From assembly GCF_963675165.1 (NCBI RefSeq), contig NC_087381.1, positions 5,891,378-5,955,377 of the forward strand: a stretch of 64,000 nucleotides of DNA, written 5' to 3'. The translations under genes were made by a program, and so were the position numbers. The stretch comes from Halichondria panicea (Eukaryota; Porifera; Demospongiae; Suberitida; Halichondriidae). Positions 34,901-47,800 of the stretch are shown here, in pieces. Each line of letters starts with the position of its first letter. The stretch's first letter is position 1. Under the pieces are notes generated by a model. It saw only the letters and a program-made list of their open reading frames with translations. It was not told where the DNA came from and did not search any database.

Positions 34901-37900
34901 TACTAGTGTAATCTCACACAATTCCCGGGATATGTCTGAAAGTGTAGTCTCACAGTTGCTGAGGTCAAGCTCATCCTTCCACATACCTCCCTCACTGATT
35001 GACCCAGAGCACTGTCTGCTGACATTCCCTGCCAACACACCCAATACTTCAACACATGGACAAGGGGACAGTGCAGTAGACCCTAGTGCCGTGTTGGGCC
35101 AAGAATGATTCTGGTATACCTCCGCTTTACAACCAGCTGTAAACGTGTGTGTATTGTACAATACGTACCTATACACATACAAATAAACTCGTTGTTGCAA
35201 GAGTATATCTATAGTCAGTTCCAATAGTTAGGTAAGTTATCAAGCTCCGCTCATATCCATTCTCGAGTAATTTGGCAGGTAGCTACAATGTGGTACCAAT
35301 TACCTCATCATGACATAATTATGTAATAGCTCCATTTAGAATGGTTGCCAGTAATAATAAACATAATTTTGTCATCTTTAAATACTTGGCACAGCTAAGT
35401 ATACATCGTAATTATTACGATTCTAATAACATCATAACGAAGTTTAGTGCATGAAAAGTTTAAGTATTGTTCTCATCAGAGCGTACAACAAATCTTACGT
35501 ACGCTGGCACACAGGAATCAGGCCAGACCATCTCCCTCCGACTAAACACGTTCGAGTCTCAGATCCGACCACCAGAATGAAACCATCGTTACATGTATGA
35601 GTAGCTACTGTATCCACATCAAAATCAGCAAATGTATCCGGACCATATGTAATAGCTCCGTTTGGAATAGGTGCCAGTGCTGGACATAGACCTACGTAAA
35701 GGAGAATGATTGTATGTATTGTACACAAGATATTGTGGTCAACGCTGTCAGGAATTATTACGGTCATCACAGAAATCACCAGAGTACCATGGACTGGGGT
35801 ATCAAATGAAGTGAATGAAAATGGGAAGTATGTACGAAATAATATAATTGGTGTCATAGCGTTATAGCAGTTAAATTTAGGATACTATATAATTATGCTG
35901 TGTGTAAATTTCACGCTGCTGAAAGTTACACACATCCCAAACCTTTCAACAGACAGACACGTACCATCATTGTCCACTATCTCGATGGAAGTCATACTAG
36001 GAGAGCCTAGCTGCACTGTTGAGGGTGGATTGTTTAGCCTGAGGCTGGCAATCAAGGTCTCCACTTCTTCAAGAGGAACCTCGTCATCAGTAATCTCAAC
36101 GGGAAGGTTAACCGATGTTTCTCCACCCGGAAAAAGCGTAGTGAACTCCATGTTTCCACCTGAAGGTTCTATGATGTATGGTTAGAGTTGTAGTTTGGCT
36201 TTAAAATAGAACTGCACTCAATCACTAATAAAAGTAACCCTGCATGCAGTAGTCATAACAACTTACCAAAAGAAACAGCGAAAAAGAAGCCGCTTTCGGG
36301 AGCGGGCCGAGAAATGACTACTTGGATGAACACTGTTCTACTTGGATTCTCAGAGAATGTATATGAAGCCGCTCTAAATGACACTGCAGCCGGTACTATA
36401 TCAGGGGAATTAATAAATACAAACCTGCCATGCAGAACCAAGTTTACTGTACTACTGTATACATGGTGACCTTTTCAACCACTCTAATAACTTGTCTATA
36501 TCCTATAATTTAAGGGAGCAATATTATTGGAATTATGGCACCATCGGACAAACCTTTCAACACATGCACACACACGTACGATCATTGTCCACTATCTCGA
36601 TGGAAGTCATACTAGGAGAGCCTAGCTGCACTGTTGAGGGTGGATTGTTTAGCCTGAGGCTGGCAATCACGGTCTCCACTTCTTCAAGAGGAACCTCGTC
36701 ATCAGTAATCTCAACGGGAAGGTTAACCGATGTTTCTCCAGCCGGAAAAAGTGTAGTGAACTCCACGTTTCCACCTGAAGGTTCTACGAAGTCGGTTTGA
36801 GTGAGAACTGTATGGGTAGAGTTGTATTTTGGTTTAATAATTAACCATGCAGTGGTTATAACAACATACCAGAAGAAACAGAGAACGTGAAGCCCTCGGG
36901 AGCGGGTCGAGAGGTGACTACTTGGATGAACACTGTTCTACTCGGATTCTCAGAGAATGTGTATGAAGCTGCTCCAAATGACACTAACGCAGGTGGTACT
37001 ATATACAACAAGAGGAAGATGGTTTACAGTACGTACTGTATATACATGACCTTTCCAATCACTCTAATAACTAAATTTTAATGAAGCACCTATATTAATT
37101 AATATATAAGGCACCATAATTATACCAAACCTTTCAACACATGCACACACACGTACGATCATTGTCCACTATCTCGATGGAAGTCATACTAGGAGAGCCT
37201 AGCTGCACTGTTGAGGGTGGATTGTTTAGCCTGAGGCTGGCAATCACGGTCTCCACTTCTTCAAGAGCAACCTCGTCATCAGTAATCTCAACGGGAAGGT
37301 TAACCGATGTTTCTCCAGCCGGAAAAAGTGTAGTGAACTCCACGTTTCCACCTGAAGGTTCTACGTAGTCGGTTTGAGTGAGAACTGTATGGGTAGAGTT
37401 GTATTTTGGTTTAATAATTAACCATGCAGTGGTTATAACAACATACCAGAAGAAACAGAGAACGTGAAGCCCTCGGGAGCGGGTCGAGAGGTGACTACTT
37501 GGATGAACACTGTTCTACTCGGATTCTCAGAGAATGTGTATGAAGCTGCTCCAAATGACACTAACGCAGCTGATGCTATAAGAGGAGTAAACAAGCAATA
37601 AAGCTGCCAGAACCAATGTATTGTACATGACCTTCCTTATCACTCTAACATGTGCACAAGCAGTGGCTAAACACATCTAGTTTATTCAAACTTTACAATC
37701 ACTGTGTGTGACGTGATGACATAAAAAGTAAAAAGGGTGGCTTGACAAGTTGTGACTGACAGACATGCATGCAGGCATCACTAATTATGATGCCACTAAT
37801 GAGTATAAAAGACATAATCATAATGGGACAAAACACATAACAAAGACAGATTTAGCTAGTTTTGATAAGTTCTTATGCAGTTCAAATACATATGTTACAA

Positions 37901-39500
37901 AGACATAGGCAGTGGAAAGTACAGGGAATTTGAATGACTTGCAAAGTGTTCTGTGAAGTGATAGTTAGAGTTGATATAAAGTAGGTATAGGTCTAGGTAA
38001 TTAGCAACTTGTACTCTCCAATGCTCACTATTGCACTGTAGTGAGATACATTGTGTACAAGCAGCTTGTTGGTTATCAAACGAGTTTTTCTACTTGAAGC
38101 TTTCTGGGTGGCGAACTTGACGTACTGGGTGTTGTATGTATTTCAATCTTGTAATTCAAGCCAGCAATATGAGCATGATAAGTCTATCTTTGTAGTTCAT
38201 GTCCCAGTTTTGCAGTATATGTGGTGGCTTTAAGTTAGGTTTTTTCGAGGCGAGTTATGTCTTGTATAGTAGGTTAATTGGATGCCACTCGATCTTGAGA
38301 ACAGTATGTGAAGTGAGATCTAACCAACGTTAAGTATATAGGAGTTGGTGGGGACACGTGTAAGCAGTGAAACAGTACGTCTTATAAGTTTAGAGAATAG
38401 AACAGATTGCATTGTATAGTTGTTGGTCCGTAGGTATAGTAGTTAATCATGCAGTTAAAAATGATATCAGGACACAAGTGTGGTTTGTATCTCCAGCCCA
38501 CATTTAATTTTATTCATGGTTAACAGCTTACACAACTACAAGTGTTAGTGACGGATTCAGTCCTAGATGTAGAATGGAATGTGCGTGGGAGTTGCACACT
38601 ACTCCTGTTCACATGCATAGATCAGAAAACGCAGAGGTCCATGACACTTTCCTGTGGTACACCAGAAATCACAGGCCTGGACAATGAACAAACTAAGGTT
38701 TTTAAAACTAGTAAGGTAGGTACGACCACTTAGATGAATTGAACCAGAACCACAGGTCACCAGCTATACTCATGAGCCAATGCTTAATAGTAGTTCCTTG
38801 TGGTACACTGAATCGAACGCTTTTCTAAAGTCACATTTCAGCAAACTTTTAATCAGCGTTGTTGACTACGGCTGAGAGGAAGGAGAACATTTGGGATAAA
38901 CTGGATCTGTTCTTCAGAAAACCATTGTTGTTTGTTTATATTCGGACGAATTGGTAAAAGAGAGTAGTTGGTTACTATAGGCTTGTGTCTCCTTTCTTGT
39001 GTGTAGGAACCATTTTGTAGTTTTTCCAGTCACTGGGAAAAGTGTTTTGCTGGAAGCTTTGGTTAGAGATATCCTTTAAGTGTTCAGCTAGTAGGTCTAC
39101 ATCCGCAAAACCTTGGGGTTGATGTTATCTTCGTAGGATTTAGAGAGGCTGAAATTTGGTAGACCTCAGATGTGTTGAGTGAGATTTAAGAGAGTTGTTC
39201 ACTATATAGGTGTTGGTAATGATTGGATACTTGAGAGTGCAACAAATTTAATTATTTCAAGTTGAGTTAAAATGAGATGAATGCTTCTGCAAGAAGGATG
39301 ATTGTGACGGGTGGGGTTGTTGTTTCAATTTAGAGAACAGCTATTATATATAGCTGATATAGAAATGCATGCACATAGCTAATTATACCAAGACCATTGC
39401 ACTTACTGCTATCCATGGTGGGATCATCACCAGCTCCAAGTGATATGTCGAGGAGGACAGACAATAGGAACAAGCAACACAAAGTTTTTGAACCAGCCAT
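31934..39500 (-). CDS. Adhesion GPCR with Calx-beta, sushi and hormone-receptor domains
   Basis: About 18 exons, roughly 1,140 residues. Signal peptide (39407-39500; KTLCCLFLLSVLLDISLGAG). Three Calx-beta domains, each in two exons (37447-37575/37157-37370, 36871-36998/36580-36783, 36267-36395/35965-36168). Sushi/CCP (35503-35691). Hormone-receptor domain (34904-35136; SPCPCVEVLG, SNCETTL). GAIN region (34602-34745, 34455-34549, 33587-34155) and GPS (33490-33532, 33278-33381). Seven membrane segments: TM1 33088-33209, TM2-4 32751-33017, loop 32529-32567, TM5-7 and tail 31934-32438 (SVVLGLGWGLGLLST). Calx-beta domains usually bind calcium and mediate adhesion, so it probably senses matrix or neighbouring cells. 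The GPS lacks the usual cleavage residues. One junction (34455/34155) does not keep frame by my reading. A LINE relic fills the first intron. Confidence 0.85.
35318..35352 (-). pseudogene. Relic of a sushi exon
   Basis: The stretch ATGTAATAGCTCC followed by ATTTAGAATGGTTGCCAGT matches the 5' part of the sushi exons at 35503-35691 and 57.1 kb with a few changes. It lies in the intron just after the intact sushi exon, so it is probably a decayed duplicate. Confidence 0.45.
36580..37575 (-). repeat. Tandem duplication of a two-exon Calx-beta unit (~575 bp)
   Basis: The units 36580-36998 and 37157-37575 are nearly identical through both exons and the intron between them. They differ by a handful of bases, for example one Pro/Ala change (DDEVPLEEVE versus DDEVALEEVE). 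The third unit, 35965-36395, is clearly older. Phase 1 at all boundaries makes the unit freely duplicable. Confidence 0.85.
37980..39240 (-). mobile_element. LINE relic in the first intron of the GPCR gene
   Basis: Minus-strand pieces of a non-LTR reverse transcriptase in changing frames: DWKNYKMVPTHKKGDTSL near 39030, NNNGFLKNRSSLSQMFSFLS near 38920, the palm motif DFRKAFDSVYHKELL near 38830, and RPVISGVPQES near 38660. The order from high to low coordinates is correct for a minus-strand element. Many stops show it is inactive. It is probably the same broad class as the relic at 27.1-27.9 kb. Confidence 0.75.
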
Positions 39501-40430
39501 ATAGTCAGAATCTTATAATTTATTAGCATTTATCTTTTTGTCTTTATCTGGCTCACTGTATAGAGCTATAAACGACATAAATTATATATCAACTGCTTGG
39601 TTGACACAACTAATGGCAAAATGTTATTGTTATCTATACTTTCGACATCACATCCTCTACATACAGTTATCCATAATTCCTTTTATCATGTCAGCCTCTT
39701 GCTATATCTAAAAATGTGTGCCTTTGCTGTTAATTAAAGCGAAACTTATACATTTACCACACTAGCCACGCCTCTGCGTGAAAACCACACATCATTTTTT
39801 ACAGTGATAGCAGTCATTAGCTGTCACATTAATTTATTAGCAAAAATGTTATCAAATTCAACACTATCCATAGTATGCGTATAACTGGGTGAGTGTTGTA
39901 ATTTGGTGATTTGGCAATTTTAAAACTGCCAAATTTAAAACCTGTCCACCAAATTAAAGTTTCTAGTGGACTCAACACCAATTACTCGCCAAATTTTCCA
40001 GTTATACAGTACTCAACGACATACATGTGGAATGTAAAACATATAATTATATGAATGGAGTGTAACAATAATTAAGCTACGGAATAGTATTCAGAATAGA
40101 TTTTTGCATAAACTATATACATACAGTGTTATACTTTTCTCATAATAGACTATTCCTATATCAGTGTATGTACTACCATAAATTATCTATGGTACTACAA
40201 CATAGCTAAAAAAGCGTATTATTATAATAGCTGTAATTATGATGTCTACTATGTACATACATGCATTATAACTATACACATTAATTGTTAATGCCCTTAG
40301 CATTGCATAGTTAATCCTTAGCCACGTGTGAAGAATACTTTCAGTGTTATTTTTAACACACCAACAATACCCACCCACATACTTAATGCATCACAAGCAC
40401 CTCTGATTTATACTTGTATATTGGAGGATA
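39501..40430. other. Region upstream of the GPCR start
   Basis: AT-rich, no exon seen. The promoter of the adhesion GPCR should lie here, but I cannot point to defined elements. At about 39900-40010 there is a short palindromic stretch around GGCAATTTTAAAACTGCC. Confidence 0.35.
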
Positions 40431-40439
40431 GTGGGTGTG

Positions 40440-41810
40440 GGTTGCCATGCGCATCTTATTGAAAGAATTTGAAGTATTCCTCGATCTGAATTCGATATAA
40501 CCTTTAATGCCAGCAAAACTCAATTTTGTTTCAGTAATCGTCCAGGGACACTACCCAACAGGGTCTTCGGATTTAATGGAGTTGCTCTTCGTTACTTAGG
40601 GAAAACATTCTTTAGCACTCCACTGTAGGTCAGACGTTAAAAGGTTAAAGGAGAATACACTTCTCTCAACATAGCTGAACATACCTTGCTTATTTTGATA
40701 ACAAATTGGAGCCTAGACAGTGTTCTACAAGTTTCACTAAAATATCGACCTCTTCAATGCCAGAAACCGTTATCAGTTCAAGATGCCAGAGAGCTTCGAA
40801 GGAAAGCACTCACTGGTATCTTTGTCATCGCTGAAACCATACACAACTGCATGGGGAGTTGCACTGTTTAGAGCAAGACTTAATTTTTTCACTTCTTTCC
40901 AGAATAGAGAGTTATTGGCCGACAGAAGTGCTTTCAAATTGCTAAGCTTCTCACTGACAATGTGTTTTTGTCTCCGCTTGACACTCCTATAACAGCACAC
41001 CTGTAAGCTTTCTAATCTTAGTCTACTTTCGCAGATCAAACAAGACATCAGCCTCAGGACAGCCTGCCTCTAACAAAATGTTGTTCCAAACCATGGCAGA
41101 TTCCCTTACTTCACGCACATGCATGATTGATCATTCCATCCAGGCATTTTTGACCGGGAAACAAATTAAAGTTTGGACGCAACAGAAAGACAAGAAAGAA
41201 GCTGATTACAGTAATTTCCTCAGCCGCAACTATAAGAAGGTCATGTGACAAAGATGGTATAGACTGTGAAATATAATTTGTCTGTAATCCTCAATGTTAT
41301 ATTTGCAATTTGCACTTAAAACCGACCACCAATCAATATCTCGAATAGAACATTTACGAATGCATGTATCTCTTCTGGAAACACCGTTGGCACTAGAAAG
41401 CACTAACGCTATATAGTGGTGCATGATCCGAAAAATTGCATGGAGAGTAAACACTATATGGACACCGCAGATTATATCAGTGTGATGTTGCAGTGTGAGA
41501 ATGTGATCGGGCCGCGACTTGACCTGAGAACCACCGTTACGCTCATACGTGAAATTTACAAATTCTCTATAAAAAGGTTCACAGAAGAACAGAAATTATA
41601 AAGTCAGACATGATCATGAAGGACAAAAGACTATTGCAAAAAACAGACAAACGTATAATAATAACATTAAAATCACCTGCAATAACAAACGAATGAGACT
41701 CAATAATGCCTTTTAATTCTCTACGAGTTTCTGTGTCATGTGATTGTGCAATGCCATAATTAGTGGTTCCACTGTATTCATAAACTACAGCCCATTCGAC
41801 CTTTAACACA
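40440..41810. mobile_element. Rearranged LINE relics in both orientations
   Basis: On the minus strand: an endonuclease motif SHSFVIAGDFNVI near 41680, and the linker between endonuclease and reverse transcriptase (LFWKEVKKLSLALNSATP) near 40860-40920. On the plus strand at 40480-40760: a reverse-transcriptase piece (FNASKTQFCFSNRPGTLP, then ALRYLGKTF in frame). A single element would keep one orientation, so either two elements meet near 40770 or one has been partly inverted, as happens with twin-primed LINE insertions. Confidence 0.65.
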
Positions 41811-41879
41811 GCATTAGCACAAGTAAAAGCATTTAATTTAATTGTCTGTTATAGTTATTTCTTCCCCACGACACTGTTC

Positions 41880-44800
41880 TCATGTAGTTACTGACGAAAG
41901 GTCACCATAATGATGAGGGACTTCACCAGTTGTCGTCAGCATGGGCACATCATCTGCCAGAAACAAAATCGTATATAATTATAATGAGCATGCATCCACA
42001 AGATGATGAAATAATTATAATGAGCACAAGATGATGAAATCAAAGCATACAGCATGCATGCATGTACAGTCTACATGCACTATTCATATTTATATTAATG
42101 CATGATTATAATTATTATCAGCTATAAATAGCCTTCTAGCCAATAGTGTACAGGGAAGGCCATACACACATTCTTAAAATCAAAATTCGATTGTGTCTAC
42201 ACTTACAGAGCTCCTCTTTCTCTTGACTGTCCTCCCCTCGGCAGTAGGCACTGTTCTCAGTTGTTATAGGGTCAGCTGACGAAAGTTGATGAGGGATTTC
42301 AGCCAGAAACAAAATCGTATATACAATGAACATAACTTTGTTGATATAATTATATAGCATGCGTCCAAGATGATGAAATGCATGCATATACAGTCTACAC
42401 TAAGACTCCATTTCATATTTAATTATTTTTTAGTCCTTATAGTCAGCTATATAATTATAACAGCCTTCTGGCCAATAGTGCACGTACATGCAGGAAGGCC
42501 ATAAACATAAAACTGATACTAGTATACTACTGATATATACTAGTATACACTTACAGAGCTCCTCTTTCTCTTGACTGTCCTCCCCGAGGCAGTAGGCACT
42601 GTTTTCAGTTGTTATAGGGTCAGCTAATGAAATTCATGAAGGATTTCACCAGCCAGAAACAAAATCGTATACAATGAACATAAGTTTTTTGATATAATTA
42701 TATAGCATGCATCCAAGATGATGAAATGCATGCATTTCATATGTACAGTCTACACTAAGACTCTATAGTCAGCTATATATAACAGCCTTCTGGCCAATAG
42801 TGTGCATAAACATAAAATCTAAACTAATGAAAGCACCGCAGGTGCTGATGCCTCGGTGGAGATGCCAAAGCTACATAACATAAAGCTAATAATAGCTTTT
42901 ATACTGATGAAGATTTTTGCAATAATTACTTTACTGCATGCAAACTCAAAGAGTGGGTAATGATCGACCATGATTGTTGTTAAAAACGATGGATGCCAAA
43001 AGTTTAATGGCTGCCACAGTTGCAGCTCTCTTCCTCACTCTTGCAGCTACCAATATAGCTAGCGTTCTAGTGCAGAACTAACTAATAGTAGAGTAGTAAC
43101 GCGCTACGTGCTCTTCTGAAAAGGCTGCAATGGCATTCCAAGTAAGCAAAACTAGGCATAACTCGAGAACGAAGCATTATTTTGCAAATCCACGAATTAA
43201 AATCCAAATAAACATGACTATAGAAGCCTATAGAAACTCTTACTTGCACTTGATTCATCCTTGAGCAGCTGTAGCGGTCTACACACACAGACACACAGAC
43301 AGACAAACACACTACCGTATACCTCGCTTGCACATGGGCACCGAGGCATAATTATATAGTATACACTTACAGCGCTCCTCTTTCTCTTGACTGTCCTCCC
43401 CGAGGCAGTAGGCACTGTTCTCAGTTGTTATAGGGTCAGCTGACGAATATAAGTTTGTTGTATTATTATATAATTATTATAATAGCATGCATCCAAGATG
43501 ATGAAATGCATTGTATATACACAGTCTACACTAAGACTCCATTTCATATTAGTCCTTATATAGATATACCGTGTAGCGGGAAATTTTCGAGGTACTTATA
43601 TTTCGTGGAATGGCCTCTAAAAGCATTTCGTTGCACAATGTTCGTGGAAATGACTGCTTACCGGAAGCCACGCCTTTAATCCTTTTCACGTCACGTTATA
43701 ATTAAAGAACAATTTTCGTGGACTTAATTAAATTTTTACGCTATACGGTATACAGCTATAAACATGCAGCCTTCTGGCCATTACATAGTGTATACAGGAA
43801 TTATTAAGGCCATATACACACATTCTAAATTAGATGTGTTTATACACTTACAGCGCTCCTCTTTCTCTTGACTGTCCTCCCCGAGGCAGTAGGCACTGTT
43901 CTCAGTTGTTATAGGGTCAGCTGACGGGAGGTGATGAGGAACTTTAGTGGGCGGGGGTACGCAGTCATGTTCTACAGTAGATGGGTATTGTTACATAAGC
44001 CATCCAAACATTAGACAATTGCTAGAGATAATATATACGTATAAAAATTCTAGATAGTGTACAACAATAAATGTTGCATTCACTACGTGGGTTTTTATGC
44101 AGGTCTGGCCTCGGAGATACAAATAAGGGTGAAAACTACAATAACTACAGCACATAAATGCTCATGCATAAAGATTGAAACTACTTATGTATAGCTCTCT
44201 TCTGAAGGAGGGTATTTTTTAGTTTTGCACCTTATCACACAATTTACATGAATCCTATAATTATAAGTGATATTCGATTGTATACAGTCTCTTGGCCAAT
44301 AATTATAGTGATTATACAATACATGTAAATGTAAAACTTTGAGTATAATTTACCCTGACTTATACTGAGCTGCTCCTCCTCTTGACTAGTGTCCACTAGC
44401 ACCATACCGAGCTCAGTATAGCCAGCGATGCCTGTCAGTAGTCTCTCCACAATGGAGGACAGTTGTGAGAAGGTTGGTCTCTCCTCCGGGTCCACCTTCC
44501 AACACTTACGCATCACAACAGAACTGGATATATGGTCAGTTAGAAGTGAAAACCATGCAACAACCCAAAGTAACTCTCCTACATAAAGGCTTGTACAATT
44601 ACAATATAATTTTATACAGAGGGCCTTACAATGCGTGCATGCATGGGGGAATAATGATTATTAATGAAAGCACCACGGGTGCTGATGTGCCAAAGCTACA
44701 TAACATAAAGCTACTATTTATACATTTTTGCATTAATATCTGCATGATGCTCTGGGCAGAATCACAGGGAAACGGAAACTCGAAGAGTGGGTAATGATCG

Positions 44801-47800
44801 ACATGATGTTGTTAAAAACGATTGGTGCATGCAAGTCGAAAATTAATAGCTGCATCATGCAGCAGAGCCTTGCAGCTCTCTTCTCACTCTTGCAGCTAGC
44901 GTTCTAGTGCAGAGCTAACTACTAAGTAGAGTAGCAACACTCAGTAAACAAGTTTTGCTAGGCACTCTTCTGAAAAGGCTGCAATAGCATTCCAAGTAGG
45001 CATGACTCGAGAACAAAGCATTATTTTGCAAATCCACGAATAAAAGGAAAACATGACTATAGAAGCCTATAAAAACTCTTACTTGCACTTGATTGATCCT
45101 GGAGCAGCTGTATACCAGTCTACACACACAGACACACAGATACACAAACACACTACTGTATACCTCACTTGCGCATGCGCACCGAGGCATAATAATAATA
45201 GAATGGTAGTAAATCACATGACAATCCTTTCCCTTCAATTGCAGTCGACTCCAAGGGCTTGCAAATAGTACTCATGCAAAACATGCAGATGCTGCACCAA
45301 CACATAATATACAAACCCAGTACACTCACATCTCGGTGGCACAGGCTGTGTTGGGAGGTCTCTCTAGTCTTTGCCCCTCTCCCAGCAGCTGGATGAGGGA
45401 CAGTGGATTTACGGCAGGGTAGGGGGTCCGTCCTCCATTGAAGATCTCCCACACAGTCACACCATACGACCACTGCATGGGCACATAGACAGTGCTATAT
45501 ACTAGCAAAATGTGAGTGACGTAACTAGTTATAGTGTATACTGCCATATATTAGAACAATGCTTGTGTATCATTTCACGAAAAATGAAGCATTAATTGCA
45601 TTAAACTTGTAATTTTAAGAATTATAGGCATACATGCACTGACTCACCACATCCGTTTTCTCTGTGAAGATGGCATCGTTGAGACTTTCCAAGGCCATCC
45701 ATTTGTAGGGCAGCTTCACATTGGCTCGGTCGTTCTGTCTGAAGTAGCCGCTAGCATAGACATCCTCAGCCAAACCAAAGTCCCCCACCCTGATACCTCC
45801 TCCCAAGTCCAGCCTATAATTATGAATAAATAATGTGTTATGTCTTTAATGGGAGTGTATTATTGACTGTGATGCTGTTCCAATATCGATGCCATTGGAT
45901 ACGTTCCAATGAGAGTTATCATTGTAGATGTCTAAACAATAAACTAGAAATGTAATCATCCGGTTTAACACTCCACACACACGCACGCACGCACGCACAC
46001 ACTATATACAGTATAGCTATCTCGCTTGCGCATGCGCACACCGAGGTATAATCAAGATACCTGTATAATGAAAGCACCGCGGGTGCTGATGCCTCGGTGG
46101 AGGTGCCAAAGCCACATAACATAAAGCTACTAATAGCGTTTTATAGACACATTATATTAGAATATTAATTTTGATGAACATTTTTGCAATTTTGCATGCA
46201 GAACTCAAAGAGTGGGTAATGATCAACCATGATTGTTGTTAACGATCAATACCAAGCCTAAGATTAATGGTTGCATCAGTAGAGCCTTGCAGCTCTCTTC
46301 TCACTGGTGCAGCTACCAATAGCTATAGCGTTCTAGTGCAGAGCTAAGTACTAAGTAGAGTAGCAACACTCCATGGACAAGTTTTGCTACGCACTCTTCT
46401 GAAAAGGCTGCAATGGCATTCCAAGTAAGCGTATTATTTTGCAAATCCACGAATTAAAATCCAAGTAAACATGACTAGAAGCCTATAGAAACTCTTACTT
46501 GCACTTGATTCATACACACACACACACACACACAGACACACACATGCACATACACACAAACACAGTACCGTATACCTCGCTTGTGCATGCGCACCGAGGC
46601 ATAATTAAAAATTATTGTTAACTCACATGCAGTTTCTGGCTGCAAGGTCTCGATGGACAAACTTTTGCTCGGCCAAGTAGGCCATTCCCAGTGCAATTTG
46701 ATGGCACATCTTTAATAGCAGTTTCCTCACTGCCAGAATCTGTGGAGAATGGCACGACAGCTGATCAAATTATTTGGTGGTGGCCTCATTATTGATCCCA
46801 GTCCCCTAATAAACCTAGAATTTTTGCAGAAAAGGATGGGTGTATTTTCGTGGGGGTACGGTATATACTCATTAACTATCTTCATTCACAGATAATTATA
46901 GTCGCTATACATATCAAACTAAAAAAACATTTGCAATGTGAACGTTGCTAGGATTGCCAGGAAAAGAAAAGCGCGAAAAAGCGAAGAAACAAGAAATTCG
47001 GCGAGTGCATAACTCCAATCCGTTACAACTTCATTCACATGTACTGTTTCAATTTTTTTTTCGTTTTGTGCTTTTCCTGGCCAATCCTTCAATAAATTTT
47101 TATCATATAATTATAGTGAATTTTTTGCAAGCTATATAATGTTTGTGATGTTTTCCCTTACAGTGTTGAGCAAACATGCAAGTGTTGGATGTGTGGGTGG
47201 ATGATTGTGAATTCAGTTATTCGGGGTTCATTTTTACCCAACTTGTATTTTGATTCTAAAATCATTATCAACAGTAGGCCACTCGACTGTACATGTTCAT
47301 GGCGTTGTAACGGATTGGAGTTATGCACTCGCCGAATTTCTTGTTTCTTCGCTTTTTCGCGCTTTTCTTTTCCTGGCAATCCTAGCAACGTTCACATTGC
47401 AAATGTTTTTTTAGTTTGATTCCCTTTCTTTTTCAGTACAGCAGTATTTTTATACTCTTCAATAATGAAATGTGAAATTCCTAAGAGGAATGTCAAGAAG
47501 CAAGAGAAGTTCAAGAAGAGAAGAGAAGACAGGCCATGCAGACTGGAATATAATTATGAACACATTCATTTATCTATGCATGTTAAATACTAGAGTGTAT
47601 ACTTCAAAGTGCAAAAGCATGGAGGCCTATGGTAGATCTAGCCAGTAGCATATCTGAGTTGAGAATGGAGAGAAGTTGGAGAAAAGGACTAGGGACTGTT
47701 TGTGTACCGATCGATGTCACAATGCAGGTTAACTAGCCACGCCCATCTCATAAGTTGCCGTGTGCGTTGCTGTGGCAGTCATTTAAAGATGGCGGAATTG

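Larger units (their letters stand above)
42207..43971 (-). repeat. Four duplicated tail exons of the kinase gene
   Basis: Exons 43852-43971, 43371-43439, 42555-42623 and 42207-42275 each encode the same peptide, [19 protein letters not shown], with one or two changes. The last three are exactly 69 bases, phase 1 on both sides; the first has a longer 5' part (120 bases). The introns between them are also repeats of each other (GCCTTCTGGCCAATAG, CCAAGATGATGAAATGCAT). The final exon, 41880-41953, shares the VPHH...LSS stretch that lies just upstream of the cassette. So a unit of about 350 bases was duplicated at least three times. Confidence 0.85.

Noticed and set aside
45165-45473. Minus-strand open frame overlapping the kinase exon at 45330-45472
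   Set aside because: It is in a different frame from the kinase-domain reading, which fits its neighbours in phase and motif.
44915-46696. Several open frames rich in C and V (CVCVCV runs)
   Set aside because: They are translations of CA/GT tracts inside the TGCCTCGGTG repeats.
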